Below, piece after piece: positions 48,180-59,135 of a stretch of DNA of 64,000 nt. This DNA comes from Clavelina lepadiformis (Eukaryota; Chordata; Ascidiacea; Aplousobranchia; Clavelinidae). A program made the position numbers and the translations under genes. Within the stretch, counting starts at the first letter, position 1. Each line of letters starts with the position of its first letter. The stretch covers positions 3,968,001 to 4,032,000 of the forward strand of contig NC_135242.1 in assembly GCF_947623445.1 (NCBI RefSeq), given 5' to 3'. The notes under the pieces were generated by a model, which was not told the origin of the DNA, did no database searches, and saw nothing but the letters and a program-made list of their open reading frames with translations.

Positions 48180-49960
48180 TTATAACTGAGCTAACACCAA
48201 AATGAGTGAAGAAATATATCCACAGTATCAGTTCAATCTCATAACATTTACATGGTTTTCAATTTTTACTCTACGTTGAGCATTTGTCACATCTTAGGTC
48301 AGCAAAATGTCCTAACTTTAACAACAAGATGAGACAAGCTGCAAAAGCAAAATCTGAGTATTGAACAATATATCGTATATTGCATATAAATGCTAAATTG
48401 CAACACTATATATATAACATGTATTTGGTTATGCTAAATGCACTATATCTGACTGTATCAGTTAGTAATATCACATTTCAGTAAAATGTTGTTCTAATTA
48501 TATATGATACAGTATATGAAACTGTTGTACATTTAGAGGTAATATACACTGATACTAACAATACAAAAAAATTAATATTTATATAAAACATATAACGAAT
48601 GAACGGAGTAATTTAATCCAACGCTTTGTATTATATACGTCACAATAGTGGAATAGTACATCATAACAAATGGAATAGCACAACAAAGGTATCTACCAAT
48701 AACAGAACGGCTGAAAAAATTAAGACAATACAAGAAACTTTAATAAACAATCTGTAAATTTATACACAAATGCCCAGATGCAGAAGGCATTACCAAATTA
48801 AATCCATTTTTTAAAAAAGCAAGAACCTTTTTTTCTAGTTCTTAAGATGTAAATAAATATTCATAATTTATTTTACAACCTTCTAATATGTCGTAATTAT
48901 CCAATAAATTAGGAAATGACTCTTACTTTATACTTGCAAGACCGCCACTAATAATTATATATATGTGATCTGGCATGTATTACCCACTATGGTTGGTCTT
49001 GATGAAAAAATGTCTATGAAACAGTGAAATGCAGACCTATAAAACAGGGACTTAAAAACAATATTCAAGTTAAAAAACATTATAACATCTTACGTAGCCT
49101 TGCTGTCTTAAATTTTTTAAATTAATATGCATAATATATATATATTATATATTGTAAGAAAACTTCTATTTCCTTTCATTTACTTTATTGATGGACTTCA
49201 TTGATGTTTCGTTAAAATCTAATTCAAAAGATCAATATTTAGGTTTTGCACTGACATAGCAAAAACGTGGTATAATACAACATTTTGAAAACTGATAGTT
49301 AGGTAGACAGTAGGCTAATCACTAAATCATTACTTTGGTAACAAATAAAATTTAATTACTAGAGAACAACGTGAATATAATAATGTATAACACATATATA
49401 CAAAACATGCAAGTGACATTAGTTATTTACATAATTTGACCTCAAAATAAAAACTATGACAAAGATTTTCACAAGTTAACTATTGCCAAAAACACAGATC
49501 CATTGTTATAAAAAGCAAACATTGTGTTAAAAATAATTTCACATGCAAATATTTTAGCATGCGGCAATTACAACCAATCAATAATACAGAGCAAATATTT
49601 TTGTACGTCACAAACCCAAAAACGATTTAACAACTGCCTCAATTGAGATTAAACTCCTTGGTAAGTCCTGTTATAGCAACACGCCGTCAATGGTCCAACA
49701 GTTATACACATTTCCCATACTATAGCACATTTAGCCACGTAAACAGTTCATCACTTGCCACCAACACATAACAACAGAATTAAACAAAATATTCGTTTAG
49801 TTACCTTACACATTTATTTTCTATCCCAAAAACAATTATATCGGAAAAAAAAAACATTATATATAACATTATGTCGGAAATCCTGCTAAATTGCGGACTT
49901 GCAGTTGAAATGTCAACAGATAATTCAGAGAAAAACTTGAACAACTTATATTACACATAA
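48180..49960. other. AT-rich intergenic region between RIDA and DENND1
   Basis: Very AT-rich sequence with short (TA)n runs near 48955 and 49135. It must contain the 3' untranslated region of RIDA (right) and the DENND1 promoter (left), both on the minus strand. No motif could be singled out. Confidence 0.4.
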
Positions 49961-50377
49961 TCACTCATTGCTAAATGGACCTTCCACGGCAATGCCTTCA
50001 ATCTCAATCTTTGCAAGTTTTGGAAGTGCAGCAACAGCATATGCGGCTCTTGCTGGATAAGGCGGTTTAAAGTAGTTTTGGTAAATTTTATTCACTGCTG
50101 CAAAATCCCAAATGTCAACTAATAAAATTGTGGTCTTCACTACATTCTCGAAAGTCATGCCAGCTTCTTCAAGCACCTTTCCCATATTTTTCAATGCCTG
50201 TTCTGCTTGAGATTCAACATCACTTCCACTGAACTGACTGGTCTGCGGATCCAAACCAATTTGTCCGGATAAATATAACGTTTTACCAACTTTGACGGCT
50301 TGATTATAAGGTCCGATCGCTGCTGGAGCGTTACCTGTGTTTATTATTTTCCTTATTAAACTGTTAGTGGCCGACAT
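49961..50377 (-). CDS. RIDA: 2-iminobutanoate/2-iminopropanoate deaminase (RidA/UK114), single exon
   Basis: An uninterrupted 138-codon frame with ATG at 50375-50377 covers the whole RidA (YjgF/YER057c/UK114) family length. RidA hydrolyses reactive enamine/imine intermediates released by PLP-dependent dehydratases, in the cytosol and sometimes mitochondria. Conserved features are APAAIGPYNQAV near the N-terminus, LYLSGQIGLDP, NYFKPPYPARAAY with the substrate-carboxylate-binding Arg at residue 110, and KIEIEGIAVEG with the catalytic-region Glu at residue 125. The gene has no introns, unlike DENND1 and RPA2 on either side, yet shows no disabling mutation. An acceptor-like TTTTTAG lies 13-17 bases before the ATG. 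Confidence 0.95.
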   Translation of the reverse strand: MSATNSLIRKIINTGNAPAAIGPYNQAVKVGKTLYLSGQIGLDPQTSQFSGSDVESQAEQALKNMGKVLEEAGMTFENVVKTTILLVDIWDFAAVNKIYQNYFKPPYPARAAYAVAALPKLAKIEIEGIAVEGPFSNE

Positions 50378-51895
50378 TTTGCTTGTTTTCTAAAAATTTC
50401 ATTGCAAAAAAAAAAAGCAAAGACGATTATTGAAAAGCTTGAAGAAATAAATTTGTGGGACATCCATAGTTTAAAAAGTACAAAACTTTGTGCAAAAATC
50501 CACGACAGAATTTATTCGTGAATATCACACTGTCCTGGAATTCATGCGTATTATCTGCATAAAAATATTCATGATGTTATATGCAAAACAATATATGCGG
50601 AAATTTTTATTCGTGCATTGTGTCAGATAAAATGGCAGTCCAATGAATGCAAAAAATTTGCGTTTCATGCAAAACAAGTGCTTTATTACGAGTCTACCTG
50701 CCTTAATTGTTGTAATTGCAACTGCACGGTGATTAGTTCTTATTTAATTACTAGAAAAAAAATTGATTTACTTTTGCATACAACAAACGTTCAGCCAAAT
50801 ACCTGCTAGTGTGTAGTATATTTTGGGTGCATAATTAAAATGTTTCAAGGTGAGTTTAGTTTTATTTTTTGGATTTAAGAATACTTCATGGTTAATGTTT
50901 AACTATTTGTCACATTATCATTTGATTAAAATGATTAACACAATAGATTCCATCATTGGAAGATACAATTCCACAACTAAAGAAGTCACTTCCTCACTTC
51001 AATCGCAACTGCCTATCTTAAACAATACAACTTGCTGATAAAAATCCCCTCACTTTGTTAATTTCTTTGTGTGTCATAAATCTGGCCTATTGTACAAAAA
51101 AATGCCTTCGTGGTTTAGTCCAAAAACATGAGAAGAGTAAGATAGATAACTTTCTGACTTTATAGTCAGATGGAGAGCAGGCAATTTTATTTTGTATAAT
51201 ATCAAAAATAGGCAATTATAAAAGCTGCACACATTCTGCGTACCGTATTTGCAAACTTGGCAGTCCGGAAAATTTTGCTATTATAGTTATAGGCCTATAT
51301 AATCAGTTACGAGCTATGACTGGCAGAACGGTCAGCACAATGCCGTGTAATCGAACTTTTTCACACTATCTCTCAAGGGATACGACAGTTCTGAAACAAC
51401 CAGATCGGTGTACAACCAAGCTGGTATCTGCCTGTCCAAGCCTATACAGTACTGTTTGTTTGTTGATTCATTCATCTGTTAACCTTTTCTCAAATTGTAG
51501 GCTGCTTACTCAGCTTAAACCAAGACTGCAGAGCATGGTAGTTTTCACCAAGATTTCGGGGGTGCAGAAGCAAAATTACGGTGTGACAGAGTGCAGAGTA
51601 TGGCCATCATCAGCAAGACATTGGGTGCACTAAACAATTAGAAATGACAAGTACGGACTGCAAAAATATGAGGAAACGCAATGAAAGTGCACATTTAGGT
51701 GCGAAATAACACAGTAATGTACACAGTTTGACTTATTCAAACTTTAAATCAATTGAAAATTCATGAAAAATAGTCATGACATTACAATTCGAGCAGCTGA
51801 TGGTATCTAGTATACAAATGTATCCTGTGGTTATGCTTTTCTGCAATAGATCCAAAAAATAAGTGCACAGAAGTTCCTATCCAAGTGATTAAGTG

Positions 51896-51953
51896 CCTCA
51901 AGTGCCATCAGTGCGACCTCAAGTGCCATCAATGTCAACCTCAAGTGCGGCAC
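51896..51953 (+). repeat. Short minisatellite, 21-22 bp period
   Basis: Three units start at 51896, 51917 and 51939, each beginning CCTCAAGTGC; the first two continue CATCA. Only about 2.7 copies are present. Confidence 0.75.
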
Positions 51954-52714
51954 TGAAGCTCCTGCGAGTATGCCAAACTCTGCAGTCTAGCCGGCAACTG
52001 GCCGGTGTGCATCAAGCCTGTCCGGCGTTTCTGGTAGGCAAGGTGTGGATTTTTACAATAAAAAATGCAAAAAATTAGAGTCTCCCTTTTAGAGAGATCG
52101 CTCTTCTCCTGGGGCGGTATGCAATACCGTTTCAGCCAAAAAATCTAAGGTGTACTCCTGCCATACGCTGCAGTCCGCACCTAATCAACAGAACCCCCGA
52201 TTTTGAATAATATCTTCGTAGGAAGCGGCAAAATAGTTTTAAATTCGGCAAAACGATATAAAACATCAAAAATTCAAATGTAAAGTGTGTGATTATAATC
52301 GGTACTTGCACAAAGGCTATAGGCCTAGGGCTAGCTCGCGAAGACCTAGCCTAGCTCAGTAACCGGGTCTACAGGAATGAGTAATCATCGTCGGGTTTAA
52401 GTTATGCGAAGACAGTCCAAGGATAAAGATTCTTACACCATAACAGGCATTCCACTATTTTAGGCTACTATACTAGTTACTAACCCAATCAGCAGTATAT
52501 TTACTGTACACTGACTACCGTTAGGCCTATTCACTAATCTGCTGACTGCTGAGGTGCCTATTGGTACGAGGCGATTTCGACATCGCATCGACATCAAAGT
52601 AATGGTCAGTTAGTCACGTCCAATGCAGTATCGTTTTTTCTAAAACTCTTTTTAGTGATTCGTAAATACGCAATCAAACTCCATAACAAGGTTGTAACCA
52701 AGTCATTTTTTACG

Positions 52715-53440
52715 ATTGGAGTCGAGTCGAGTCATTTTGAGTCAAGTCGAGTGAAGTCAAGTTAATGCCTTTAACGTAAACTATTTTGAGGTCACGTTAT
52801 GCTATGGCGATTTAAAGTTCAAATTCTAATATTCCAAAAATGTGAAGTAATTGCGTCAGAAGAAATTATCATGTACCATTTCCACAAACACACTTTTCAG
52901 AGAGACCTATCATAAACCGAGATTTTCAGAAGAGACATTTTACAAAGAGAATTAAATTAAAACTTTTTCCTTTTTTCAATAACCTTGTGCTATAACGATA
53001 GCCAATCAGAGTAGGCCACAGTTAAATGTCACATGTGATGTTTCCAAAAATATCTCTTTGTAAAGACTAACAACCTAACAACACTTCACATTACAGAAAT
53101 ATTGTCAACAAAAACACTTCTAAATACGTAACACTCTAAATGTACAAGCACTTGAAAAGTATGTTACTCTACCGCACGGATACGTGTCATAGTAAAGCTG
53201 GACAGCTATACATAAGTCGATTCATTTAGGGCTTTTGACTCGAGTCATCAAAAACGTTACAGCACAGCTATAACATCATGCATGTCTACAATTTAGTCTG
53301 GTTGATACTTTTTACAGGGAGTTGTAATCTTTTTAAAAAATATCCTTTTTAATGTCGTCCTAACATGACCCGAGTTATTTGGACCTTGACTGGAGTCATT
53401 TACGATTTGTGACTCGATGATTCGAGTCATTATAACACTG
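52715..53440. repeat. Cluster of GAGTC/GACTC motifs, possible old inverted-repeat element
   Basis: Near 52715-52770 GAGTCGAGTCGAGTCATT is followed by further AAGTC/GAGTC copies. Near 53230 and 53370-53430 GACTCGAGTCAT and GATTCGAGTCATT recur, some in inverted orientation. No clean terminal repeats or target duplication could be defined. Confidence 0.4.
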
Positions 53441-54154
53441 CTCCATACTATACATTGTAGCCCACATTCAACATATACAAAATAGCATCATTTTTACTAG
53501 GATGTAGTATAGTAAGCTGGTAACCTTGGTTTTTGATATGTTTGCATTCGAAGTGGCATAGAATCTGAAACGTTTTTACTAACATTTTTGTTTAATATTC
53601 AAGCACAAACGTCCTTGATCACTTGGATTTAACATGGATATGTTTTCCTTGATCTGGAAATAGAAATGAAAACTCAAAATAAACAAAGTAATAAACCTTT
53701 CCTTTTGCTGCGTATATAGTAGCAATGTACATATTTTGGCTTCCACGTTACACCCCAAACGAAGTGAATGTGAAAACTTGAGATGATACTTTGGTAATAC
53801 CCTGTTATGAGGGGCACTTGTTCATATGTACTACACCTATTGTGGCGACCTATACGCTTGATTATAGCATAATTGGGTTGTGAATATTTGTAAAGCTTGA
53901 GGTATTTTTACAAAAACACAAACATTGACGTAAAATGAGTAACTCAACAGCTTAAAACATTTCGTCAGGAATCAATCGAAAGTAGCAAGAAATCAAGTTT
54001 ATGTGGTGCTCTGTGAAACAACACAACAAATAACTGAAATATAAAACAATGCACAAAACAGAAATGTCACCAAGGAACTTATAAACTCCTATACTTGGCA
54101 GTGATATTGCTAAATGTTGTCGTTATTACCGGTTCAAACCGGTCTGTAGCAGTA

Positions 54155-55919
54155 TTAACTGGTCGACTTGAAGTGCTCATCGTCCACGGTGGAATAAATG
54201 TGGCCTTCATTGCTTAAGAAGTCAAGCGCCTCTCTATACAGAAGCACACGGTGCTTAGCTATTGACTACCAATATACTAGTTGAAGGTTCGATTCACATT
54301 TAAAAGTTAAAAGAAAATTAACAAGACGTAGAAATTGATGTTTGAAAAGCTTTTGATCGTACTTTATTCGATTAAGATTCAAGCCTTTGAGAGTCGATCT
54401 GATCTCGGTGATGCTCATTCCTCCAGGATCAGTGCTCCCTTCAATCAGCTGCCACACCTGTGGAGAAAGCAAACATGGATGAAATGCAGCATAGATGCAG
54501 GCAATGACAGGACACACAGGGAATGATAAACTTTGTCAATGTATATTGTATACACACAAAGTATTTCAAAGAATGGCTTAAAACTGAGCTACTGCAAAAC
54601 ATCTTTCCACATTTTTGACATCAATGTTATCAGTGAAGGTGAGATTATACCTGAGTTTGTACGGCGTTCATTCCCATGTTCATTGCGCTCGGTTGGTTCA
54701 TCTGGTTGCCAGCAAAACCTCCTCCACTGCTGAACTGGCTAAATCCAGCATTGCTGCTCTGAAAACATACAAAAGATTACTTTCCGACCTTCTGAGATTG
54801 TAAATCCAAGGGAAAGGCAGACAAGTTCATAAACCGTAAAAGTGCCAATAGCATCTGATTTGCAATCTTGTTTTGTTATCTGCGACAACACTTACCTGAT
54901 TTGGAAAACTTGGCTTTTGATTCTTCTTAGCCTTGGAGACCATGTTGAATTTTATGCACTCAAGCATATGGACTGTGACTTCATTTAAATCTTCAACTGG
55001 TCGTATGTGCAATGCATTTAGGGTGACGATTTTCTGAAAATCAAAAAATTAAATTCCTGTTTTGCAGTTCACAAAACCCAAAGCACAGCAATTGGCATTT
55101 ACAGTAGCACAAAACTAGCTGTTCATACATTTATAACTATAAGAAGTTATTTACATATATAGTTATTATAGTATATTTATAAAACGTAAGGTTTGAGCAA
55201 CAAATATATCACCTGAAAACTTCTGACTTGGGCAAAGACACGAACTGTTGACCCCTGCTCGTAAACAGGGCTCTCCTCTCCTTCCATCCCATCATCTTCA
55301 GAATCAAGGGAATTCCTGAAATCAGTACCCCACACTAAAGATATAACTCCAGACAAAAACAAAAATTTTAATTTGAGCATAAAGCAATAAGTCTATTGGC
55401 AGGTATGAAAAAATTAAACCAATACATGACCAAAGGCATACCAGTGTTTTACAATAACTGTTCCTGTTGTGTCATCAATTTTGTATGTTGTGCAAGTCTG
55501 ACTCTTTTCCGAGTGAATGACAGTACCAACCATGGTGACATGACTGACGTCATTATCACCCAAGCGAAATGCTGAGTCATCAGGAATCATTTCACTGACA
55601 TTTTGGGCTGTGACTGGCACAATGTTTTGTGAACGAATTTTCTGCATGAAAATATAGTTACCGCTGGTAAGCACAATAATAACGAAAGTTTCAGGTAGGT
55701 ATAATATGACTCTTTATAACTCTTTTTAAACCCTTCTGACCTTTTGGCGATCACCAACAGCCGGAGATCCAAAACCTCCAACTTGAAATCCTCCACCTCC
55801 AAAATCTCCCCCAAAATCTATGAGTAAACAGAGTAAATGCAAACTTACTTGAAATAATTTCCATAAAAGTTATCATTACAATCATTAATACCTTGCATTC
55901 CACCAGAATTCTGAAACAT
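54155..55919 (-). CDS. RPA2: Replication protein A 32 kDa subunit, 8 exons, 275 aa
   Basis: Exons in transcript order are 55892-55919, 55741-55817, 55442-55641, 55213-55315, 54896-55033, 54651-54758, 54363-54457 and 54155-54233, totalling 828 nt with all phases consistent. RPA2 is the middle subunit of the heterotrimer that coats single-stranded DNA in replication, repair and checkpoint signalling. The N-terminus is Gly/Phe-rich ([17 protein letters not shown]), the usual phosphoregulatory region. The OB fold spans about residues 36-170 ([63 protein letters not shown]). A Gly/Met/Asn linker follows, then the C-terminal winged helix that binds repair proteins ([19 protein letters not shown]). 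Length is close to the human protein (270 aa). The 5' end is about 390 bases from the DDX10 stop, same strand. Confidence 0.96.
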
Positions 55920-56305
55920 GGTGTCTTTTCCACACTCACAAGCAGTTACATTTAAATATAATCCTAAATCTTTTCATGTAGCCTATAAGAAATAGTCAGT
56001 AGTTTGCATTTAGTTAACTGAGCAATGTTTTAATGTTTGTTGATGAGCATGAAATTATTCCATGAATGCATGATTTAAGACAACGGAACACATTCCACAA
56101 TAATTCAACAATCTTAAACAGTCAGCTAATAGCGATGTGCGTGTTGTTGTGCGATGAAGTGTTGCTGAAGCATGAGCTATTATATTCCAAATGAGCAATT
56201 TTCAAGCATGCGTGTAACAATATAATAGTTATAGCTCACAATTCCACCAAACAACTTTAAATAAAATTAAACAAGTAAAACCATGTTCTTCATCCAGTCA
56301 TGCAT
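55920..56305. other. Spacer between DDX10 and RPA2
   Basis: A 386-bp AT-rich gap between two genes transcribed in the same direction. It has to contain the DDX10 3' end and the RPA2 promoter. TTTAAT/TAAAAT runs are present but no AATAAA on the minus strand was identified with confidence. Confidence 0.4.
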
Positions 56306-58651
56306 CTATTGCTTCTTCCTGAGCAGATGTAAAACAAGATTTTCTTCCTCCTGTAAGGTCATGCCCGTGTTTAAATTTGCTAAGCAATCATCGTTTGACT
56401 TGATAAAATCTTCAGGTTCAATTTTCCTCCTCTTTTTCTTTGGCGAAGAAGAGTCATTATCCTCAACACTACTAGATCCAACTACTTCAATTGGCTGCAT
56501 CTTGTTATTTCCATCAACCTCTGGATCATTGTCAGGTCCAGAGGAATAAGATTGTTCACTGTGATCATCTTCATTATCACGATACTTGTTTTGTTCTTTT
56601 TGTCTCTGCGCTTTCCTTCTTTCTTCCTTCGCTTTCAGTCTCACTTCTTTATGCTTCGCTGCAATCTTCTTCCTGTGTTTTTCACGATCTTTAACATCTC
56701 TTTGTTGCATTTCCACCTTAGCCTTGTTGATGTCAATGCCGCCGGCATCTTTTTCTTCCACTTCACTCTCCACTTCATTTAGAGCTGCACCCTCTACCGG
56801 AGGCCAGCTTTCGTCTACCCCACCTTCTTCGTCAAATGTGATCTTCTGATTTATCTTTACTCCTTTCCGAAGAAGTCGCTTCGCCTCTTTTGCTTTGGAC
56901 CTTTTCTTGTTTTCATCTTTTGCATCAGGAAGATTAAGATCCTCCTCTTGCTCCTCCTCATCATCTGTAATGTTGGTTGTGTCTCTCTTTACAGAAAATA
57001 AATCATTGCCTTCGTCATCACTTATATCGAAAGTGTCAGCTGCTTTTTCTGATTTAGTCGAGTCTTTTACTGTTTCAGGTTTATCATCAATAGATCTCTT
57101 TGCATCAGTTGATGCTGTTTTGGATTTAGCCATGGACCTTTGAAGAAAACGCACCCTGGGAGGAAAGGCTAGGCCAAGTGAGGTAGCATAATCATTTAGT
57201 GGAAGATCTTTTACGACAAAAATTGCTTTATTTTTCATCAAATGCACAGATTTGATATAAGCAACAAAACATCTCTTTGCCTTTTCCTTCAACTCTTGGT
57301 CTTCTGCACAATATGACTGCAATCTTCCATCAACTTTGGTCAGTTTATCGATATTTATTTCTGATTTCAATACAGGAACTTTCTTAGAAGTAAGCTGTTG
57401 AATCATAGCATCTTTTTCAGATGGAAGAAGCATCAAAAGAGCATTTCCGCTTCCATGAAATCGTGCAGTTCTCCCGACCCTGTGAATGTAGGTATCCACA
57501 TCTTCTGGGCAATCCATCTGCACAACCCAGTCAACTGCTGGAAAATCCAAGCCCCTTGCTGCAATGTCGGTTGCAACTAGAAGAGCAAACTTTTTCCTAC
57601 AGAATTCCTGATATACGGCCATCCGGCGAGGCTGATTCATTCGGCCGTGCAAATGCATGATTGGTACACCGGGCCGAAGTCTACAAAGCACAGCAAAAAG
57701 ATATTGCACCTGTTTACAACTGCTCACAAACACAAGAGTTTTCGTTTTAACATGATTACGAATAAAAGAGTACAGCATGTTTATTTTGTCCGATACCTGA
57801 CATGTGACATATCTTTGTTTTAGTCCACTCGGCGTACTGTGCCGTGATTCAGCATGAACAGATATGTACACTGGATAACAAAGACTTAACCTTGCCAAGT
57901 TCTTTACAGATTTTGTTTGTGTGGCGGAAAACAATAGCGTTTGCCTTTCACTTGGTAAATTTTCTAGAATCGCATTGATAGTAGTGGAAAACCCCAAATC
58001 TAAAATTCTATCTGCTTCATCAAGTACTAGAATTTTCAAATTTTCCAATTTGAAATAGGACGTGGTGTCTAAATGTTGTAGCAAACGACCAGGGGTGCAA
58101 ACAACGACATTGGTCCTACAAACTCTTTCAGCTTCCTCCTTTAAATCTTTTCCTCCAATAACCAAACCAGCAGAAAAGTCATGCTTGCAACCAACTTTAC
58201 ACAAAACTTCAAAGATCTGAAGAGCCAATTCTCGAGTCGGAGAGATGATTAATGCTCCTGGCCCATCCAAAGAGTTCCATCGATGACGATAGAGACATTC
58301 TAGAATAGGAATTAAAAAGGCGAGAGTCTTGCCTGAGCCGGTTTTTGCTGCTCCCAGTACATCTTTTCCTTTCAGAGCTGGTAAAATTGATGCTTTTTGA
58401 ATTGCAGTTGGCTTTGTAAATCCATGTTTCCTCAAAGCTGCTTTAGTTTTCGTCGATAACGGAAAGTCTTCAAAAACATCGGCCTTTGAGCTATCAAAAT
58501 CCGTGTAAAGTGTTTCCAAATTTTCAATTTTTTCAGCTTCAATTTGCCAGGATTTCTTCACAATTGGCCGACTTACTTTTGACTGAGTTTGTTTTCTTCT
58601 CTTGTTGTTTTTCCATTTCAAGAAATCCATTTTCTCATCTTTGGTAGCCAT
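56306..58651 (-). CDS. DDX10: DEAD-box RNA helicase DDX10 (Dbp4-type), single exon, 781 aa
   Basis: One uninterrupted frame with ATG at 58649-58651. The family is a nucleolar ATP-dependent RNA helicase needed for early 40S subunit assembly, including release of U14 snoRNA in yeast Dbp4. Visible motifs: Q motif region about 60-86 (FEDFPLS...GFTKPTAIQ), Walker A AAKTGSGKT at 101-109, PTREL 138-142, TPGR 186-189, DEAD 211-214, SAT 242-244, RGLDF, and HRVGRTARF. The C-terminal third is a Lys/Glu-rich charged extension with coiled-coil character and nuclear-localisation-like KKKRRK, ending TGMTLQEEENLVLHLLRKK, a C-terminal block typical of DDX10. It is somewhat shorter than human DDX10 (875 aa), mainly in the charged region. 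No intron interrupts the gene, although vertebrate DDX10 has many. Confidence 0.95.
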   Translation of the reverse strand: MATKDEKMDFLKWKNNKRRKQTQSKVSRPIVKKSWQIEAEKIENLETLYTDFDSSKADVFEDFPLSTKTKAALRKHGFTKPTAIQKASILPALKGKDVLGAAKTGSGKTLAFLIPILECLYRHRWNSLDGPGALIISPTRELALQIFEVLCKVGCKHDFSAGLVIGGKDLKEEAERVCRTNVVVCTPGRLLQHLDTTSYFKLENLKILVLDEADRILDLGFSTTINAILENLPSERQTLLFSATQTKSVKNLARLSLCYPVYISVHAESRHSTPSGLKQRYVTCQVSDKINMLYSFIRNHVKTKTLVFVSSCKQVQYLFAVLCRLRPGVPIMHLHGRMNQPRRMAVYQEFCRKKFALLVATDIAARGLDFPAVDWVVQMDCPEDVDTYIHRVGRTARFHGSGNALLMLLPSEKDAMIQQLTSKKVPVLKSEINIDKLTKVDGRLQSYCAEDQELKEKAKRCFVAYIKSVHLMKNKAIFVVKDLPLNDYATSLGLAFPPRVRFLQRSMAKSKTASTDAKRSIDDKPETVKDSTKSEKAADTFDISDDEGNDLFSVKRDTTNITDDEEEQEEDLNLPDAKDENKKRSKAKEAKRLLRKGVKINQKITFDEEGGVDESWPPVEGAALNEVESEVEEKDAGGIDINKAKVEMQQRDVKDREKHRKKIAAKHKEVRLKAKEERRKAQRQKEQNKYRDNEDDHSEQSYSSGPDNDPEVDGNNKMQPIEVVGSSSVEDNDSSSPKKKRRKIEPEDFIKSNDDCLANLNTGMTLQEEENLVLHLLRKKQ

Positions 58652-59135
58652 TATATATATATAATTAATAATTCTAATTTTAGTGATCTGTAAAATACAT
58701 TGACATTATGACATGATCACGATTGACAGCAAAATGTAAAGGATTAAGGTAGGACAAGAGTTTTCACAGATAAAATATAATCTGTATTATAATATATATT
58801 ACAAATCTTTATGCTCAAACAAATTTCAAATTGAACGAAACCATCACCCCAAAACACTTCTCCTAACACATGTTCAAAGAAATTTTTTAAGTCTGTTGCG
58901 TAAGTTCACCAGAAATTTTAAGATGTGCAACATATTAATAACGAGCAATATTGTACATAGAAATATTGTATTGTAATATTGTACATAGAAAGCTTTCCCA
59001 AATGAAACAACTGAGAATTTCACTTAAGAGCTTAAATAAAAAAAAATCAGCCGAAGTTAATCTAAGCATAATGAAAATATTGCCCAAATTAAAAAAAAGC
59101 AATGAAAAACTAAAATTCTTTAAAATTAGTTTCTT
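58652..59135. other. Spacer between GNL2 and DDX10
   Basis: A 484-bp AT-rich gap. A direct repeat of ATTGTACATAGAAA occurs near 58951 and 58979. Just upstream of the DDX10 ATG is a TA-rich run (TTATATATATATAA on the plus strand), which may include a TATA element but lies very close to the ATG. Confidence 0.4.

Larger units (their letters stand above)
50378..54154. other. Intergenic region between RPA2 and RIDA with repeats
   Basis: No supportable exon on either strand. It holds a short minisatellite at 51896-51953, a 15-base hairpin palindrome near 52115-52129 (CGGTAT-GCA-ATACCG), and scattered GAGTC/GACTC motifs at 52715-53440. The RPA2 3' untranslated region lies at its right end. Confidence 0.4.

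Noticed and set aside
51316-51633. A 105-codon plus-strand frame near the minisatellite
   Set aside because: No family resemblance, no flanking exons and a low-complexity, repeat-bearing neighbourhood. Chance is more likely.
51896-51953. A CRISPR-like array
   Set aside because: Fewer than three 21-22-bp units without spacers, in a eukaryotic intergenic region.
56491-57143. Several plus-strand frames rich in Ser and Phe within DDX10
   Set aside because: They are antisense images of the Glu/Lys-rich C-terminal extension of DDX10, not genes.
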